From Symsagittifera roscoffensis (Eukaryota > Xenacoelomorpha > Acoela > Convolutidae): a DNA stretch of 64,000 nt. A model generated the notes under the pieces. That model was not told the origin of the DNA and did no database searches. It worked only from the letters and a program-made list of their open reading frames with translations. The stretch covers positions 17,501 through 81,500 of the forward strand of contig NW_026970620.1 of the NCBI RefSeq assembly GCF_963678635.1, read 5' to 3'. Positions 11,501 through 21,638 of this stretch are shown one piece after another. The first letter of the stretch is position 1. Every line of letters starts with the position of its first letter. A program made the translations under genes and the position numbers.

Positions 11501-14500
11501 TCTTGATCTATTCTGGTTCATAATCTATTGTCTCTTCCTTCAAATTAGGGCTTATTGGTGACTGGATGAATAATTTAAAGACAACGCTTGTCAGAATCTT
11601 TGGGAGTTAATTAATACTTATCTGTTTTTGACCACTACTATTTTTTTCAAAACGCGCTTTCATTTTGAAACATGTTTAAGATTTAATTCGAGATAGCTGA
11701 CCGGCTATATGGTGTTTAAATTAGCTCAAAACCCTACCCCTAAAACTCGTTTGATTTTTACGCAAAACCTTCCTTCCTTGTTATGTTCCACAAAATTATA
11801 CAGTGTATAATTTTGTGGAATATAACCAGAAAAATTTTGCGCACGAACACAAAAAAAAGTTTTGTAAGGTTGGCGTTTCGAACTAATTTCACATCTGTTA
11901 ACTATCTCGACATAAATCATTAACATTTCTTCAATGAAAAGGGCATTTTGAGAAAAAATTACTTGGTAGTGGTCGAAGTAGGATAATTATTAATAGACCC
12001 AAAAATTTCGGCAAGCATTTTGACAATCATTATGAAAAACATCTTGCATTAAAGAAATTGTTTTTGGGGTGCTATCTTTTTGTTTACTTGTCTAGAAGTA
12101 GACTGTATGATTGTTTTTAGAAGAGTACGGTTCCAGTCCACAGTCTCAGCATAGAGTAGTAGCCATGATGAAGGCACAGCAACTGGCACTGAGCGAACAC
12201 AACAGCGTCTCTGGACATGCAAATCGCGATTGCCAATTGATTGCTAATCAATGTTAGTAACAATAGGGATTTTTTTTGAGGGGGGGGGGGTATTTTGGTC
12301 TATTTTTTCAATAATGCGTGTGGTGAGTTAATTTTTTATTGCTCAATTGATTTTTTAGGCATTGAGCTCGGAAACGAAGTTCGGGCAATCTAAATTAATT
12401 TTGAAATCCGCCCCTTCTCTTTAAAGGCCATGGTATCAGTGCGGTAAGTGCTACATCAGTGCGAAGCGTGATCTATCTGTGCCAGCAAATGAACATCAGT
12501 GCCAGTTTTTTTTCATCGCGCTTCACTGAATCGTTCAAAATCAAAAATTAAGCAGGCTTACACAGTATATGTTTTTTTTTCAGGTATTATGAGCAGCTTT
12601 AAGAATAAATAATTAGTGGGGTCAAAAAAATTGCACCAATGAAGAAAAGTGGGGTAAAAAAGGCTACTTTTTCAAAAAAAAGTCAGTGCCTGGCATTTGA
12701 TTTCATCAGTGCCTGTCATTTCTCAGACACTGTGGCCACCCTAAATAGGTTCTCTCAGTTTGCCTAAGTGTCAACGAACGTACTGAAAAGACTTATTAGC
12801 CAGCGTTATCAAATCGGAATGTAGACTTTTCGGGTTAGCAACTAGTTAAACGAAATCAGTTGAATCAATTGCTAATATGATCTTGAATCATATTAGCAAT
12901 CACGCTTCACTCATGACTGCTGACATGCTTAAATTCTGGGTGCAATGTTTGTATTAAATTTTTTTACATATATATTTTTTAAATTGCTGGCCTTATGATA
13001 AATTCAAATAGAACGTGAGTTTTTAAGATTCAATTGAAACAACTGGTCGTGGGAAGTGCCCCTACATGATCAAAATTTAGGGACCTCGGACTGAACAAAT
13101 ATTTGATTTTTGACCATTTTTGATCCTTTTTGACCTTTCTCGAAAAGTACCCGTCCAATTCTGAAATATTTGGTTCAACCTTAAAAACGCTTTGGGAGAA
13201 TTCTCTCAATATTTGGATACGACCAAATTTTGTATACAAAAAGTTATGGACCTTGGATAAGTCAAAATTTTTTGATTTTACGACCGTTTTTGAATTTTTT
13301 TTTGCTTCTCAAAAACTACTCCCAAATCTGATTTTTTTGGTTTCAATCGAAACAACCTGATGTGGAAAGCGTCCATGCATAATCAACTGAGCCCAATTTT
13401 TTCCAACAAGAAATTAGGGCCCTCGGAATAGACAAAAAAAAATTTACCGTTTTTTGAAAGTAATTGACTTTTTTTAATCGAAAACTACCCTCTGCAATCT
13501 GAGTTTTTGCGTTCAATTGAAATAACAGGTTGTGTGAATGTCTTTGTATAAGCGGCTACGCCCAAAATTTTTCACAAATAAAGCTATGGTTCTCGCAACA
13601 GTAAAGTTTTTTTTTTCATTGATTTTTTTTTGGAAATTTTTTGACTTTTCTCGAAAACTACCCTGCCAATTTTTAAATTTATTTGGTCAATCGAGAAATT
13701 GGGGTTCAGAAGTCTTCTCTGCTAACGCGGCTACAACCTTCTTTTTGCAGAAAAAAAATGTTTTTTGAAAGTCAAATTTGAACTTTTTACCGTTTTTTAG
13801 AAACTTCTTAACTTTTCTTATAAAATACCCTGGGGTTCCATCGAATGAACCGGCTGCCATAATCTTTCCTGTAGAAGCGGCGTCTTTTTAATTTTCAAAC
13901 GAAAAATGTTATGTCTTCGGGAAGATTTCATTTTCTCATAAATTTTCGCCCGTCTCTTTTATTTTAGTAGAGAAACAACTATGGTCATCACACATTAGTA
14001 TAACAAAATAGATTTTATTTTTCAGACTTCCCAGCGGAATAAACGTCTAACTTATTGATAAAATGCTTAAGAGTCGCTGAACGTTGTTTAGATTCTTATT
14101 TAGGTCGGGATGATTTTTCTTTTAAGGAAAAGTCTTAAAATTTTTTCAGGCTCCAATTTATTTTGTTGCGGTTTGACTTTTGATCTTTTTAAGCTTAGCT
14201 CATTTTCTTTGTTGAAAGGAAGGCAAACGCCACTATCGAACAGCAAAAATGTGAAGGCCACGAAAAATGTAATCGATTTTTAGTTCCGAAAGTGGATTTT
14301 TTTTCAGATTTCCCAGCGAAATAAAATTTAGTTTATTGATCCAGTTTTCTTTCATTGGGTTGATTTTTATCAAGAAAGTGCCAATTATAAGTTGTTCTCG
14401 AAATAGAAAGAGCTTTAAGATCATGTATTTTTTTTCGAGTTTCGAAAGCTGAAATTTTTTAAAGATTAGTTGAACTCATTAACTTCTTCCAGCTGTCTGT

Positions 14501-17500
14501 TGGCTATGTTTTTCTTTGCAATTATAAGCATCACAGAATGGTGGGAACATTCTGTGATGCTTGCACAGCAACCGGCTATCTTAATAAGAATAAGAATGAG
14601 AAGTTCTTTTGATAAGTCTGAAAAACTAAAATCGTTCGACCAATTTTCCTCGACGTTGAAGAGCTTTTCTGAAATCACGACAGAATATTTATTAAACTAC
14701 AAACATTGCCCTACAAGCTTTCTTTAGTGACTTTAAAATGGCTTGAAACGATAGAACCAGACACATAGCTTCTTCTAAAAAAAATAGACAACTTCGAGTT
14801 CTGTGCAGAGATCATCTTTTCGAAAGTGGAATTTAATTACATTTGGCAGAGCAAGGGTCTTGCAATTGGGAACTAGGCTTTTTTCCTGGTAACAAATTTC
14901 CTTACAAATTTTGCGTTTTTAACTTGCTTCATTATTGAAGCTTAACAATTTCCATGAGTTTTCCTACGTGGTCTAGAGGTTACGCCGTCGCCTTTGCACC
15001 CGAAGTTCGGGGAGTCCCGGCCGGACCATGTTTTTTTTCAGTCTGTATGCAATTGAAGTTTTTCCGGTGAAAATTGAATTGAAAAAACTTTGAAATTTTT
15101 TAAATACTTTAAAATCTTTTACCTAAAATAAGTTTTTTTTTGGCTCAACTGGTGTCTGCTTAAAGATTGTGGGCTTCGCTGCCACATCACAGATTTTTCT
15201 TGTGCTGCAAGCAATTTTCATTGTACTTGCAAGTGCAAGTCTTGTTCATTGTAGTTTCAAAGATGTATTGTATTGCGTTGTATCGCATGTATTTGCATTT
15301 TTTCTCGTTTGTGTTGTATCGCATGTGATGCGAAGCTCCGCTTCACCTCTGTGTTAACATCTTAAGTTTTGAAATAAAAAGACCAGAGGCTGACTTAGGT
15401 AGGGAAAAGGTAGGCGAGCCACTTCAGGGATTCGATCTTCTGAACGTCCAAAGCCCTCTTTTGGAACTATTTCACCTTTTACCAAGATATTTCTAAAAGA
15501 GCCTTCGGAGAGAATAAACAAAATTTGGAGAGTGCTCATCATTTTACATAAGATTGATATTAGTGTTATACACTCTTTTGTCGTTTCTCTTAGCTGCTCC
15601 TAGGCGTATTGTGCGCCGAGTGCCTATATACGCGTGTTGGGAGGAAACTGATGGTGAGTGTTTTACATTCTGTTCTAAATTTCTATAATCTTTCCTCTCA
15701 AATTGCTATCTGGTACAGAAGAGTAAATAGAATTGCCCGTAATCACAGTATCAGTTTAAAAGCTGAAGCTGCCGTTGTTTGAGCAAGGTAGGCCAAATTG
15801 AGTAAAACGCAGCAGATGGACGGCCTTCAGATTTTCTGATGATTTTATATTTTATTTTGTAATTTCATTTGAACTTAGATCAGCTATTAAATAATAGTCT
15901 AAGAGCCCTGATAAACTGTGAAAAATGGAGACAAATTATACTTATTAAGCTAACATTCTGAAATTGTTAGAGCTTTGGCTTCATTGAGATCATTTGATCT
16001 CTTGAAATGTCATTTCTTCCTTCATTCAATTTTGAATACCTTTTGCATTGCAAAAGAAGAAGTTCAACTGATTTTTTGTTGAATTTTGTAGGTCTTTCTC
16101 CACTTGAAGAAGAGCGGCACAATCATGCATATTTAAACGAATCTGGGCAAGTCAGAGAACAGAACCAGCATAACATTAGGAGAAATGATAGCAGTTACGC
16201 TTCAAGAAGCACAAGTTGTCAATCTGCTTACGCTCAAAATCAAGCACAATCGCTGTACTGTAAAATAAACGAAAATGAACAGCGCAACTCTTTTGGACGA
16301 GAGTTTTCGAGAAACGACAGAAGTGCTTTAGCGAGTGTAAGTCAATTTTCTCGGATACTTTTTACTTGATGTTTGTGTTGAAAAGCGATTGCTAAGAAGG
16401 TTCGGTACGTCATCGGAAGTAAGGCGCATCGGTAGTAAGTAAACTTACTGAAGTCGATTTTAACCCTAGATCACAAACCCAAAAATCTTGGACTTAACTT
16501 TGAATCTTTCTTAAATACTCCGCCGTTTAAACAGTGTTCAATAGCCTTGCCAAGCATGTTGTATTAACTCTCAACTCTGCGAGGTGTTTCACTCGGTCAA
16601 ATTTAGTTGGGAGTCTGATTATTGGCGTCTTGCCTAAAATTCAATGGTCTAGTTGATAGATAATTGGAAATTGTTTCAGCTCTCTACCCAGCCTTTGCCA
16701 CCTGATTCTGGCTACTCTTTTAACAACAATAGAGGTAATTCTAGCTCGAGAAGTTACGACTTCATGCGGGCACCATTGAACAATCGAGAGATGCGCAATA
16801 CTTTGTCTCAAATGTGGAGAGATGATGTTATCAGATCGCGGTATGGATATGATGATGCGTCTTCTGTGCCATTTATGGGAGGAAGTCTGGAGGAACGGTC
16901 GAATAGTCAATTAAGATATCTGCAGGAAATGAAAGAAGCAACCATTAGGCAACAAAGGGCGAATTCTGTGTGTTCAGGGGGCCAAGATGAAAGCATGCAA
17001 AGTAGAATGAGTTATCTGAGTGCCTTTTCGGAGTCTGCGAGCGGAGAGACTTCCCGATCTGTTCCTGAAGATGAAGGAAGAGACATTTTGGCGGGATTCA
17101 CCTGCTTGGTGGAAAACTTGCCCAGGGCTCAAAGTACACTTGTAAGGAGTTTCAAAATGCCTTTCGTGTCAATTTATTGGACAGAAACCGAATTAGACAA
17201 ATTGAAAACTATCGAGCGAATGTGATTAAAAATTCAGGATCGGATTTTAAACTTGCTATTGGAAAGTTTATCATAGTGGTTACTATTTTTTCCTCGAGCA
17301 ACTTGTCTCGCTGAAACAGTTTTCATGCGTTGTTATTAGGAGCTAATGAACGTTGATTCTTTTTCTTTTTTTTCAGGAAAAGTGGTAAAGTTTGTTCAGG
17401 CTCAAATTTACTTTTTCACAGTTTTACTTGTCGTTTTTTTCAAGTTCTGTTAATTTCCTCCGTTGAAAGGAAGGCAACCTCCACTATCAAACATCAAATG

Positions 17501-20500
17501 TGTAAAGGCCACGAAAAACGTGATTGACTTCATGTTTTGAAAAGGGAATTTAATTTTCAGACCTCCCGGCGGAATAAAAAATTATCTATTGATCCAGTTT
17601 TTTCATTTTGGTTTATTTAATCAAACAAATATCAATCTTAAACTGTTCTAGAAATTCAAAGAGCTTGAAGGACATCTATTTTTTCTTTAAAACTCGTAAG
17701 TTGAGATTTTTTCCAAAAAAATTAAGTCATTTTCCCGTTCATTGAGTCTTTTCCAATTGTCTGTTTGCTATGTTCATCAATAATTTTACTTCTCTTATTG
17801 TTGTGACCATTGTGTTCGGTTGTTTTTTTCTTGTATTTACATAAAATCAGCGGTAGAGATTGAGTGTTATATCATATCGGAGCCCGTAAAGTCTTAATTC
17901 GAACGATCTTAATAATTTCTTAAAAGTTTTCTTTCAGTGTCGAGAAAAGCCTATTGGAATTTTTACTTCGTCCAATTTCTAAGAAAAAGAGTATCGAGAA
18001 GGCTTGTTATAGAAGGATAAGCAATGAAAGTTTTTTTTTGATCCCTGAGATCATAGTTTTTGTTCTATTGAAAGGGAAGGGTCTTAGCGCCATCTTGTAA
18101 TTAAAAAAATTATATAAAGTTTTGTTTTTCTAATCATTTTTCGAAGGAAACTTTTGTCGATTATGTTTATTTACGATGCAACGAATATGGCGGAAATCTG
18201 GGCTTTCTTTCTCACCACGCTCAAAAATTTAACTCATTTGAATATGGTCGGAGTAATCTGTGCTATTTGCTCAGCAACCGGCTATTGGTGTTCCATGTAT
18301 TCCAATTGCCAGCTGGCGGCGGATTGCTTTTTCATGATTTTTTTGTGATTTTTTCCTGCTTAAATGGCGTTTGCTTAGAGGCTAATGTTAGTAAATGACC
18401 AGTGAAGTTTTGCTGCTGTCTTTAACGTCAACTTTAAGAATACGTTAAGAGTAATGAACGTATTCTTCAACTTTTGCTGCTGTCATCAACTTGCTTTTTA
18501 AGAGTGATGAACGCAGTTAAAAATTTACTTACTGATCCAGTTTTTTCAAATTGGTTCATATTAATCTAAAAAGCACCAAACACACATTGTTTATGAAATT
18601 CAAAGAGCTGTAAGGGCTTACGTTTTTTCCTAACATTCAAAAGTTTTTTCAAAAAACAAGTCAGTTTTCTTTTCTGTTTCCTTGGGTTCCTTATTCTTTT
18701 CTAACTCTCAGTTGGCTTTGTGCTTCGGATTGTGTGAACAATGCTCAGAACTCGATTTTGCAGACGATTAGTGTGCAAGCAGCACAGAAAGTCCGACCAA
18801 ATTAAAAAAACATTGTTCAAATTGTTCGTGCCGTTTTTTATGCTTGGTGTGATAAAAAGATCTGAACGAAAAAAAATGAATTTAGGCATGTTTGAGAGTA
18901 ATAGTAAAATAGGTCAATTGAAAAACAGTTTTTGATGAAAAATCACCAGTAAACGAAAAAAAAATATGAAAAAATTTAATTTTTTTTGAAAAAGTTTTTT
19001 ATAATTTTCAAGTTTTTGATTCCAAAAATTGCGCTTAAAAACTCCAAAAACTACCTCTACTTGGAAAAAAAACTAAGTGTTCGCCTCTAAAATTAAGCTT
19101 AAATAAGCTATTGTAAGCGTACCCGGTCACCTTAATAACTCGAAATTAGACCAAAAATTTAAGCATTTCAAACCGGTTCGTCTCGACACTGAAAATTTTC
19201 GTTATGTGTTTTAAATCACGACTGAAAGGGATTTACTATGATATAACACTCAACCGAGTCCGATCATTATTTGTGGTACCTGATTTTGCGTGGAGAAAAC
19301 TAAAACACTCCCGAATACAAAGTTCCTCCCCATTTTCAATGGTCGGAACAATTAGTATATCTCAGCGGACCCTGACGCACACAGTGCGCGTCCCGTAGCT
19401 ATCCTAGCCATGCCGAGATTGAGCTGGTCACTCTTGCTACCTGGTCACCTAAAGGTAGCGTGTAGTGCATACGACATCCTACCTTACGTGACCAGCTTGG
19501 ATCCTATAGGGGCACCACTCCTATTCAATCCCACTCGTTGGCCCTTGATCATCATAGATAACCCACAGGGGTAACTTTAAAAGGTCTCTGGCTTAGACCG
19601 AGGTCTTTGGCTTAGACCGATGAGCATAGCTCATGCACTACTTGGGCAGGAATATCGTATCGCCAGCTTTCTTTGCCCTACTTGCAGGTTCATACTTTCG
19701 GGTCCATTTTAACCGGCAACTTAAGATCCTTTAACAATCGCCGGTAACTATAGAACATAGCTACTGCTTTGAGGGAAGAGTGTCCATAAAACTCCCTTAA
19801 ACAAGAGTTTTTACACGACTATGGAAGCATAGACCTTCGCCGAACACGAAGCCGTTCAAAGTGTCGATAGACGTACGGGAAACCTGCCACTGGTTAGACC
19901 AGTGGCCAGGAGGGGCACACGCAATACAAAGATGTCGGGTATCCTCCAAGCCTCACGTTTGCCGAAGCAACGCTCCCCAAGGTTCGCACCTACGTCTCTA
20001 AGCACTGGGCAATGCGGCGTGTGACGTTTGCTGAAAAAGCCTCGTTTGATGAACCATCGGTGATATACTGTAAGTTCTCCAGTATAACGCACAGGCAGAC
20101 AGGAAATACAAATACCTACCCGACAGTCCAAAAGCTCAGACCGATTCCCCAGGATGCACAGGGGTAGATCCGATTACTGCGGACCACACCTCAAAGGACT
20201 ACACCACTCGAGGATGTGTCACACTAAAGCATCCCGTCGAGGAGGTCTCACATTAAAGCATCCCGGTGTGGTCTGTGCTGCTCAATTAGTATTTTTTTAC
20301 ACCAGTTTTGATGTAATCCGATTATGAAACAAACTGATGTTTAGATTATTTTTTTCCATACGGAATTAGAAAAAAATCACAAGGTGACCGTTTAAAATCA
20401 ATTCCGGATCTGGTTAACTATGGACCCCTCTTCCTCCCTCTCCCGTGCTATCTACTAACGAATTTCACCTACAAAGAACTAATTCAACGGTTAAGGATAT

Positions 20501-21609
20501 GTGAATTTTGTTTCTCTAGTGAATTAACCCTTTTTGCAATAAGGGAATAGTTAACAAGATCCAGTATCCCAAATGACCAGTAACATAGTAACAAAACAAT
20601 ATTTATTTTCAACAAAAATGAATAACAAACATGTTTTTTCTAGATCACTCAAGTATAAATCAATGATGCATTCATTTCAGGTAACTTGGCATCTCATACA
20701 CATTATATTTTTATTCCAGACACAGGGTACGGTGGTTTCGATTTTAAATAAATCAAGGGTATGATTGGAAAATTTGAAAAAAGTTTGAACTTTCATTTGT
20801 TTATTCTTGACTCGTGGTAAGATTTCTGCAGTTGAATTGCTTTTCGTCTACTGTGGAGAAAGTTGAGGGCAATAATGTTTAAGGTTTGATAAATATGAAG
20901 GGTTACAGTGGCTGAAAAATAGTTTTATAGAGTTAATTTTGTATGATTTATTTCTTCTTCACTTAAATCCCCGCTTGTTTTCAGATTTATTTTGCTCTGA
21001 GATGCGAAAGTTGATTCAGCATTATATTTAATAGCTTTTTTCATTGCGATCAGTTTTCCAACTGTCTATGGGCTTTTTTTCTTTTCGGGTATCAATTGTT
21101 TCTCTTTTTCTATGAGTTAAGGTTTCTTACTCGAACGGGTTTTGTCTCTACAATTTGAATCAGATTTTCTATCTTTTGAAAAGGCGTAAAAATGAAAAAT
21201 GGCTTATATGGATGATTTATTCTGGCCTATAGCTTAGACTTTTCATTATCTAATTGCAGGTTTTCCCCAAAAATGGTTTGAATCAGTTCTATGCTTGGCA
21301 TCGCCGAAGCTCTGCTTTTTTGAGACAAATAAATAGTAATTTTCTGCGCAAGATTTTGTGCAACATTATTCAACGGAAAGTTTCAGGGCAATGTAACTAC
21401 AGACAATTATCTTTTTGGTTCTCTAGGGTGATTTGAAGAACATGCTTAAAAACTCCAGAGTTGACTACACTGGCTTCCGCTTCCGTCCCCGATTCGGCTC
21501 TGCTCTAGTCTCCTTTGGCGACTTCTCAGAAGCGGACAGGTTCCAAAAACTGGCATCTACGTACGTTATCAGAGGCGAGAGACTGTGCTGCTATGTGCTA
21601 AGTCCATGA
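8111..21609 (+). CDS. RRM-domain protein, six exons (whole gene model)
   Basis: The inferred exons are 8111-8538, 8844-8986, 12121-12252, 16092-16336, 16680-17141 and 21427-21609, joined by GT-AG introns. Intron phases are 2, 1, 1, 0 and 0, and each matches on both sides. The exons sum to 1593 nt, i.e. 530 residues plus TGA. The N-terminal third is acidic and Ser-rich, the middle is rich in N, Q, S and R and looks disordered. The last 75 residues (about 456-528) form one RRM: beta1 FTCLVENLP, helix GDLKNMLKNS, beta3 SALVSF, helix FSEADRFQKLAS, and a final strand RLCCYVLSP. This suggests an RNA-binding protein, but I do not recognise an orthologue. The RNP1-like strand lacks the usual aromatic pair, so RNA contact may be atypical. 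An in-frame ATG at 8081 would add 10 residues. I prefer 8111 because an acceptor-like AATTATAG lies just before it. Confidence 0.8.
8844..8986 (+). CDS. RRM gene exon 2
   Basis: The exon lies between the acceptor TTTCGAG and the donor GTGAGT. It reads KSGMAPKDVKFIWSSTVV and then a basic KKPKKVDQANRIL. The open frame is bounded upstream by a TGA at 8827. It ends in phase 1, matching exon 3. Confidence 0.7.
9954..10760 (+). mobile_element. LINE reverse-transcriptase remnant
   Basis: This is a decayed non-LTR reverse transcriptase in the intron after exon 2 of the RRM gene. At 10350-10430 the frame reads ACFIDHKKAFDKIDHSFLL, the motif of LINE RT domain 3 (LDLKKAFDTVNH in relatives). At about 10545-10620 another frame gives a GSVLGPSLFLLYINDIPD match to the QGSVLGPLLFLIYINDLP motif. 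The catalytic YADD box is not recognisable. Stops and frame changes are frequent, so it is a dead CR1/Jockey-like copy. Confidence 0.75.
10761..12120. other. Intron of RRM gene, no gene seen
   Basis: I see no exon or recognisable element here. The only clear structure is a perfect 16-bp-arm hairpin at 11786-11820. Confidence 0.4.
11786..11820. repeat. Perfect hairpin, 16-bp arms, 3-nt loop
   Basis: The arms TTCCACAAAATTATAC and GTATAATTTTGTGGAA are exact reverse complements separated by AGT. It may be the end of a MITE or a cruciform. No flanking duplication was seen. Confidence 0.8.
12121..12252 (+). CDS. RRM gene exon 3
   Basis: The acceptor TTGTTTTTAG is strong and only one of three frames is open. 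It reads EEYGSSPQSQHRVVAMMKAQ and continues to a NRDCQLIANQ end. The donor GTTAGT at 12253 leaves one base (T), which with GT from exon 4 gives Cys. The Q, S and H richness suggests a disordered linker. Confidence 0.75.
12253..13019. other. Intron of RRM gene with small repeats
   Basis: The stretch contains a G homopolymer at about 12279-12290, several CATCAGTGC phrases (12430-12720), and a perfect hairpin at 12868-12900 with 14-bp arms ATTGCTAATATGAT / ATCATATTAGCAAT. I see no gene. Confidence 0.4.
13020..13960 (+). repeat. Degenerate tandem array of GAAAACTACC units
   Basis: Four to six imperfect units of about 150-200 bp repeat the phrases TCTCGAAAACTACCCT, CCAATTTTTAAATTT and GACCTCGG / GGCCTTCGG. 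Related single units occur near 28320-28800, 32300-32830, 49200-49560 and, on the minus strand, 59210-59640, so this is a dispersed family with a local array here. Confidence 0.55.
14100..14500 (+). repeat. Interspersed repeat family A
   Basis: The copy reads TCAGGCTCCAATTTA, GTTGAAAGGAAGGCAAAC, AAAGTGGA, CCCAGCGAAATAAAA, TTGATCCAGTTTTCT and TTTAAGATCATGTATTTTTT in order. The same ordered phrases recur at about 17370-17790, 22980-23330, 25190-25270, 27810-28230, 47140-47420 and 50200-50330. This marks one multi-copy family that fills introns here. I found no coding sequence in it. Confidence 0.6.
14527..14563. repeat. Hairpin within repeat region
   Basis: GCATCACAGAATG and its reverse complement CATTCTGTGATGC lie within about 36 bp of each other, forming a perfect 13-bp-arm hairpin. 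Confidence 0.7.
14850..15080 (+). repeat. tRNA-derived SINE-like repeat
   Basis: A tRNA-like head at 14965-15030 contains TGGTCTAGAGGTT (A box; tRNA-Glu style) and GTTCGGGGAGTCCC (B box). It follows a shared leader (GCAAGGGTCTTGCAATTGGGA) and precedes a shared tail (TTCCGGTGAAAATTGAATT). The same leader-head-tail order recurs at 26405-26660 and 31740-31960, and the leader alone near 50930. Pol III-transcribed SINE ancestry is an inference from the boxes. Confidence 0.6.
15150..15357 (+). repeat. Interspersed repeat with GAAGCTCCGCTTC terminus
   Basis: The copy contains CTGGTGTCTGCTTAAAGATT and CACATCACAGATTTTTCTTGTG, then ends at 15318-15357 with ATCGCATGTGATGCGAAG plus CTCCGCTTCACCTCTGTG. 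The same terminus occurs at 29375, 43439 and 49824, and inverted at 58671. It probably marks one end of a non-autonomous element. Confidence 0.55.
16092..16336 (+). CDS. RRM gene exon 4
   Basis: The acceptor TTGAATTTTGTAG and donor GTAAGT are both strong. The product segment LSPLEEERHNHAYLNE runs into a polar N/Q/S-rich stretch (SSYASRSTSCQSAYAQNQAQ). It ends in phase 0. Confidence 0.8.
16680..17141 (+). CDS. RRM gene exon 5 with first half of the RRM
   Basis: The exon lies between the acceptor ATTGTTTCAG and the donor GTAAGG, 154 codons, phase 0 on both sides. It encodes a polar region with MRNTLSQMWRDDVIRSRYGY and QLRYLQEMKEATIRQQRA (possible helix), then Ser-rich sequence and the first RRM strand FTCLVENLP at its very end. 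The intron therefore cuts the RRM in its first helix. Confidence 0.85.
17340..18360 (+). repeat. Family A copy and flanking intron sequence
   Basis: Family A phrases lie at 17370-17790 (CAGGCTCAAATTTA, GTTGAAAGGAAGGCAAC, TTGATCCAGTTTTT). The remainder to 18360 contains no exon I can support. A short 18154-18348 ORF with LVIICA-like hydrophobic stretches overlaps this repeat context and is not called. Confidence 0.5.
18361..19123. other. Intron of RRM gene, AT-rich, no gene seen
   Basis: The stretch holds a short local duplication near 18410-18500 (TTTTGCTGCTGTC and GAATACGTTA / ATGAACGTATTC) and a partial family A copy at 18510-18720. Nothing coding is supported. Confidence 0.4.
19124..20390. 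mobile_element. Candidate insertion bounded by CGGTCACCTT inverted ends
   Basis: CGGTCACCTT at 19124-19133 and AAGGTGACCG at 20381-20390 are exact 10-bp inverted copies that bracket the GC-rich structured block. No target duplication is evident. With ends this short, chance is possible, and there is no recognisable transposase. Confidence 0.35.
19396..20280 (-). rRNA. Structured GC-rich block, probable LSU rRNA-derived fragment
   Basis: Base composition rises to about half G+C, against a third around it. Read on the minus strand, short LSU rRNA landmarks occur in canonical order: GGACCCGAAAG then GAAC and AGGGC (about 19670-19706), CCTG then GTGCA then ATCGGTC (19615-19655), and AAGTTACCCCTGTGGGTTATC (19555-19578, compare AAGTTTCCCTCAGGATAGC). 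Perfect local stems include 19422-19431 with 19489-19498, enclosing 19436-19442 with 19453-19459, and also 19886-19894 with 19898-19906 and 19712-19717 with 19740-19745. No coding is likely. The overall match is weaker than in the 241-1415 piece. It could instead be another structured RNA. Confidence 0.45.
20391..21426. other. Last intron of RRM gene, no gene seen
   Basis: AT-rich intron sequence. I see no element or exon that I can support. Confidence 0.4.
21427..21609 (+). CDS. RRM gene exon 6, terminal
   Basis: The acceptor TTCTCTAG is followed by 60 codons and TGA. It encodes GDLKNMLKNSRVDYTGFRF, PRFGSALVSF and FSEADRFQKLASTYVIRG, which complete the RRM begun in exon 5. It is clearly GC-richer than the flanking intron. 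Confidence 0.85.
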   Translation, partial: GDLKNMLKNSRVDYTGFRFRPRFGSALVSFGDFSEADRFQKLASTYVIRGERLCCYVLSP

Positions 21610-21632
21610 AAAGGGTTTCTTTTGAAGATTTC

Positions 21633-21638
21633 AATAAA
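21633..21638 (+). terminator. Poly(A) signal AATAAA for RRM gene
   Basis: Canonical AATAAA lies 24 bp after the stop codon, supporting the gene end. Confidence 0.7.

Noticed and set aside
12279-12290. G homopolymers here, at 32868 and 46709
   Set aside because: Simple homopolymers, possibly with wrong length in the assembly. No quadruplex spacing seen.
14470-14727. 85-codon plus-strand ORF
   Set aside because: It lies within and beside a family A repeat and includes the hairpin. There is no similarity to proteins I know.
19856-20131. 91-codon minus-strand ORF with many Arg and Cys
   Set aside because: It lies within the structured GC-rich block. Stems and rRNA landmarks explain the sequence better.
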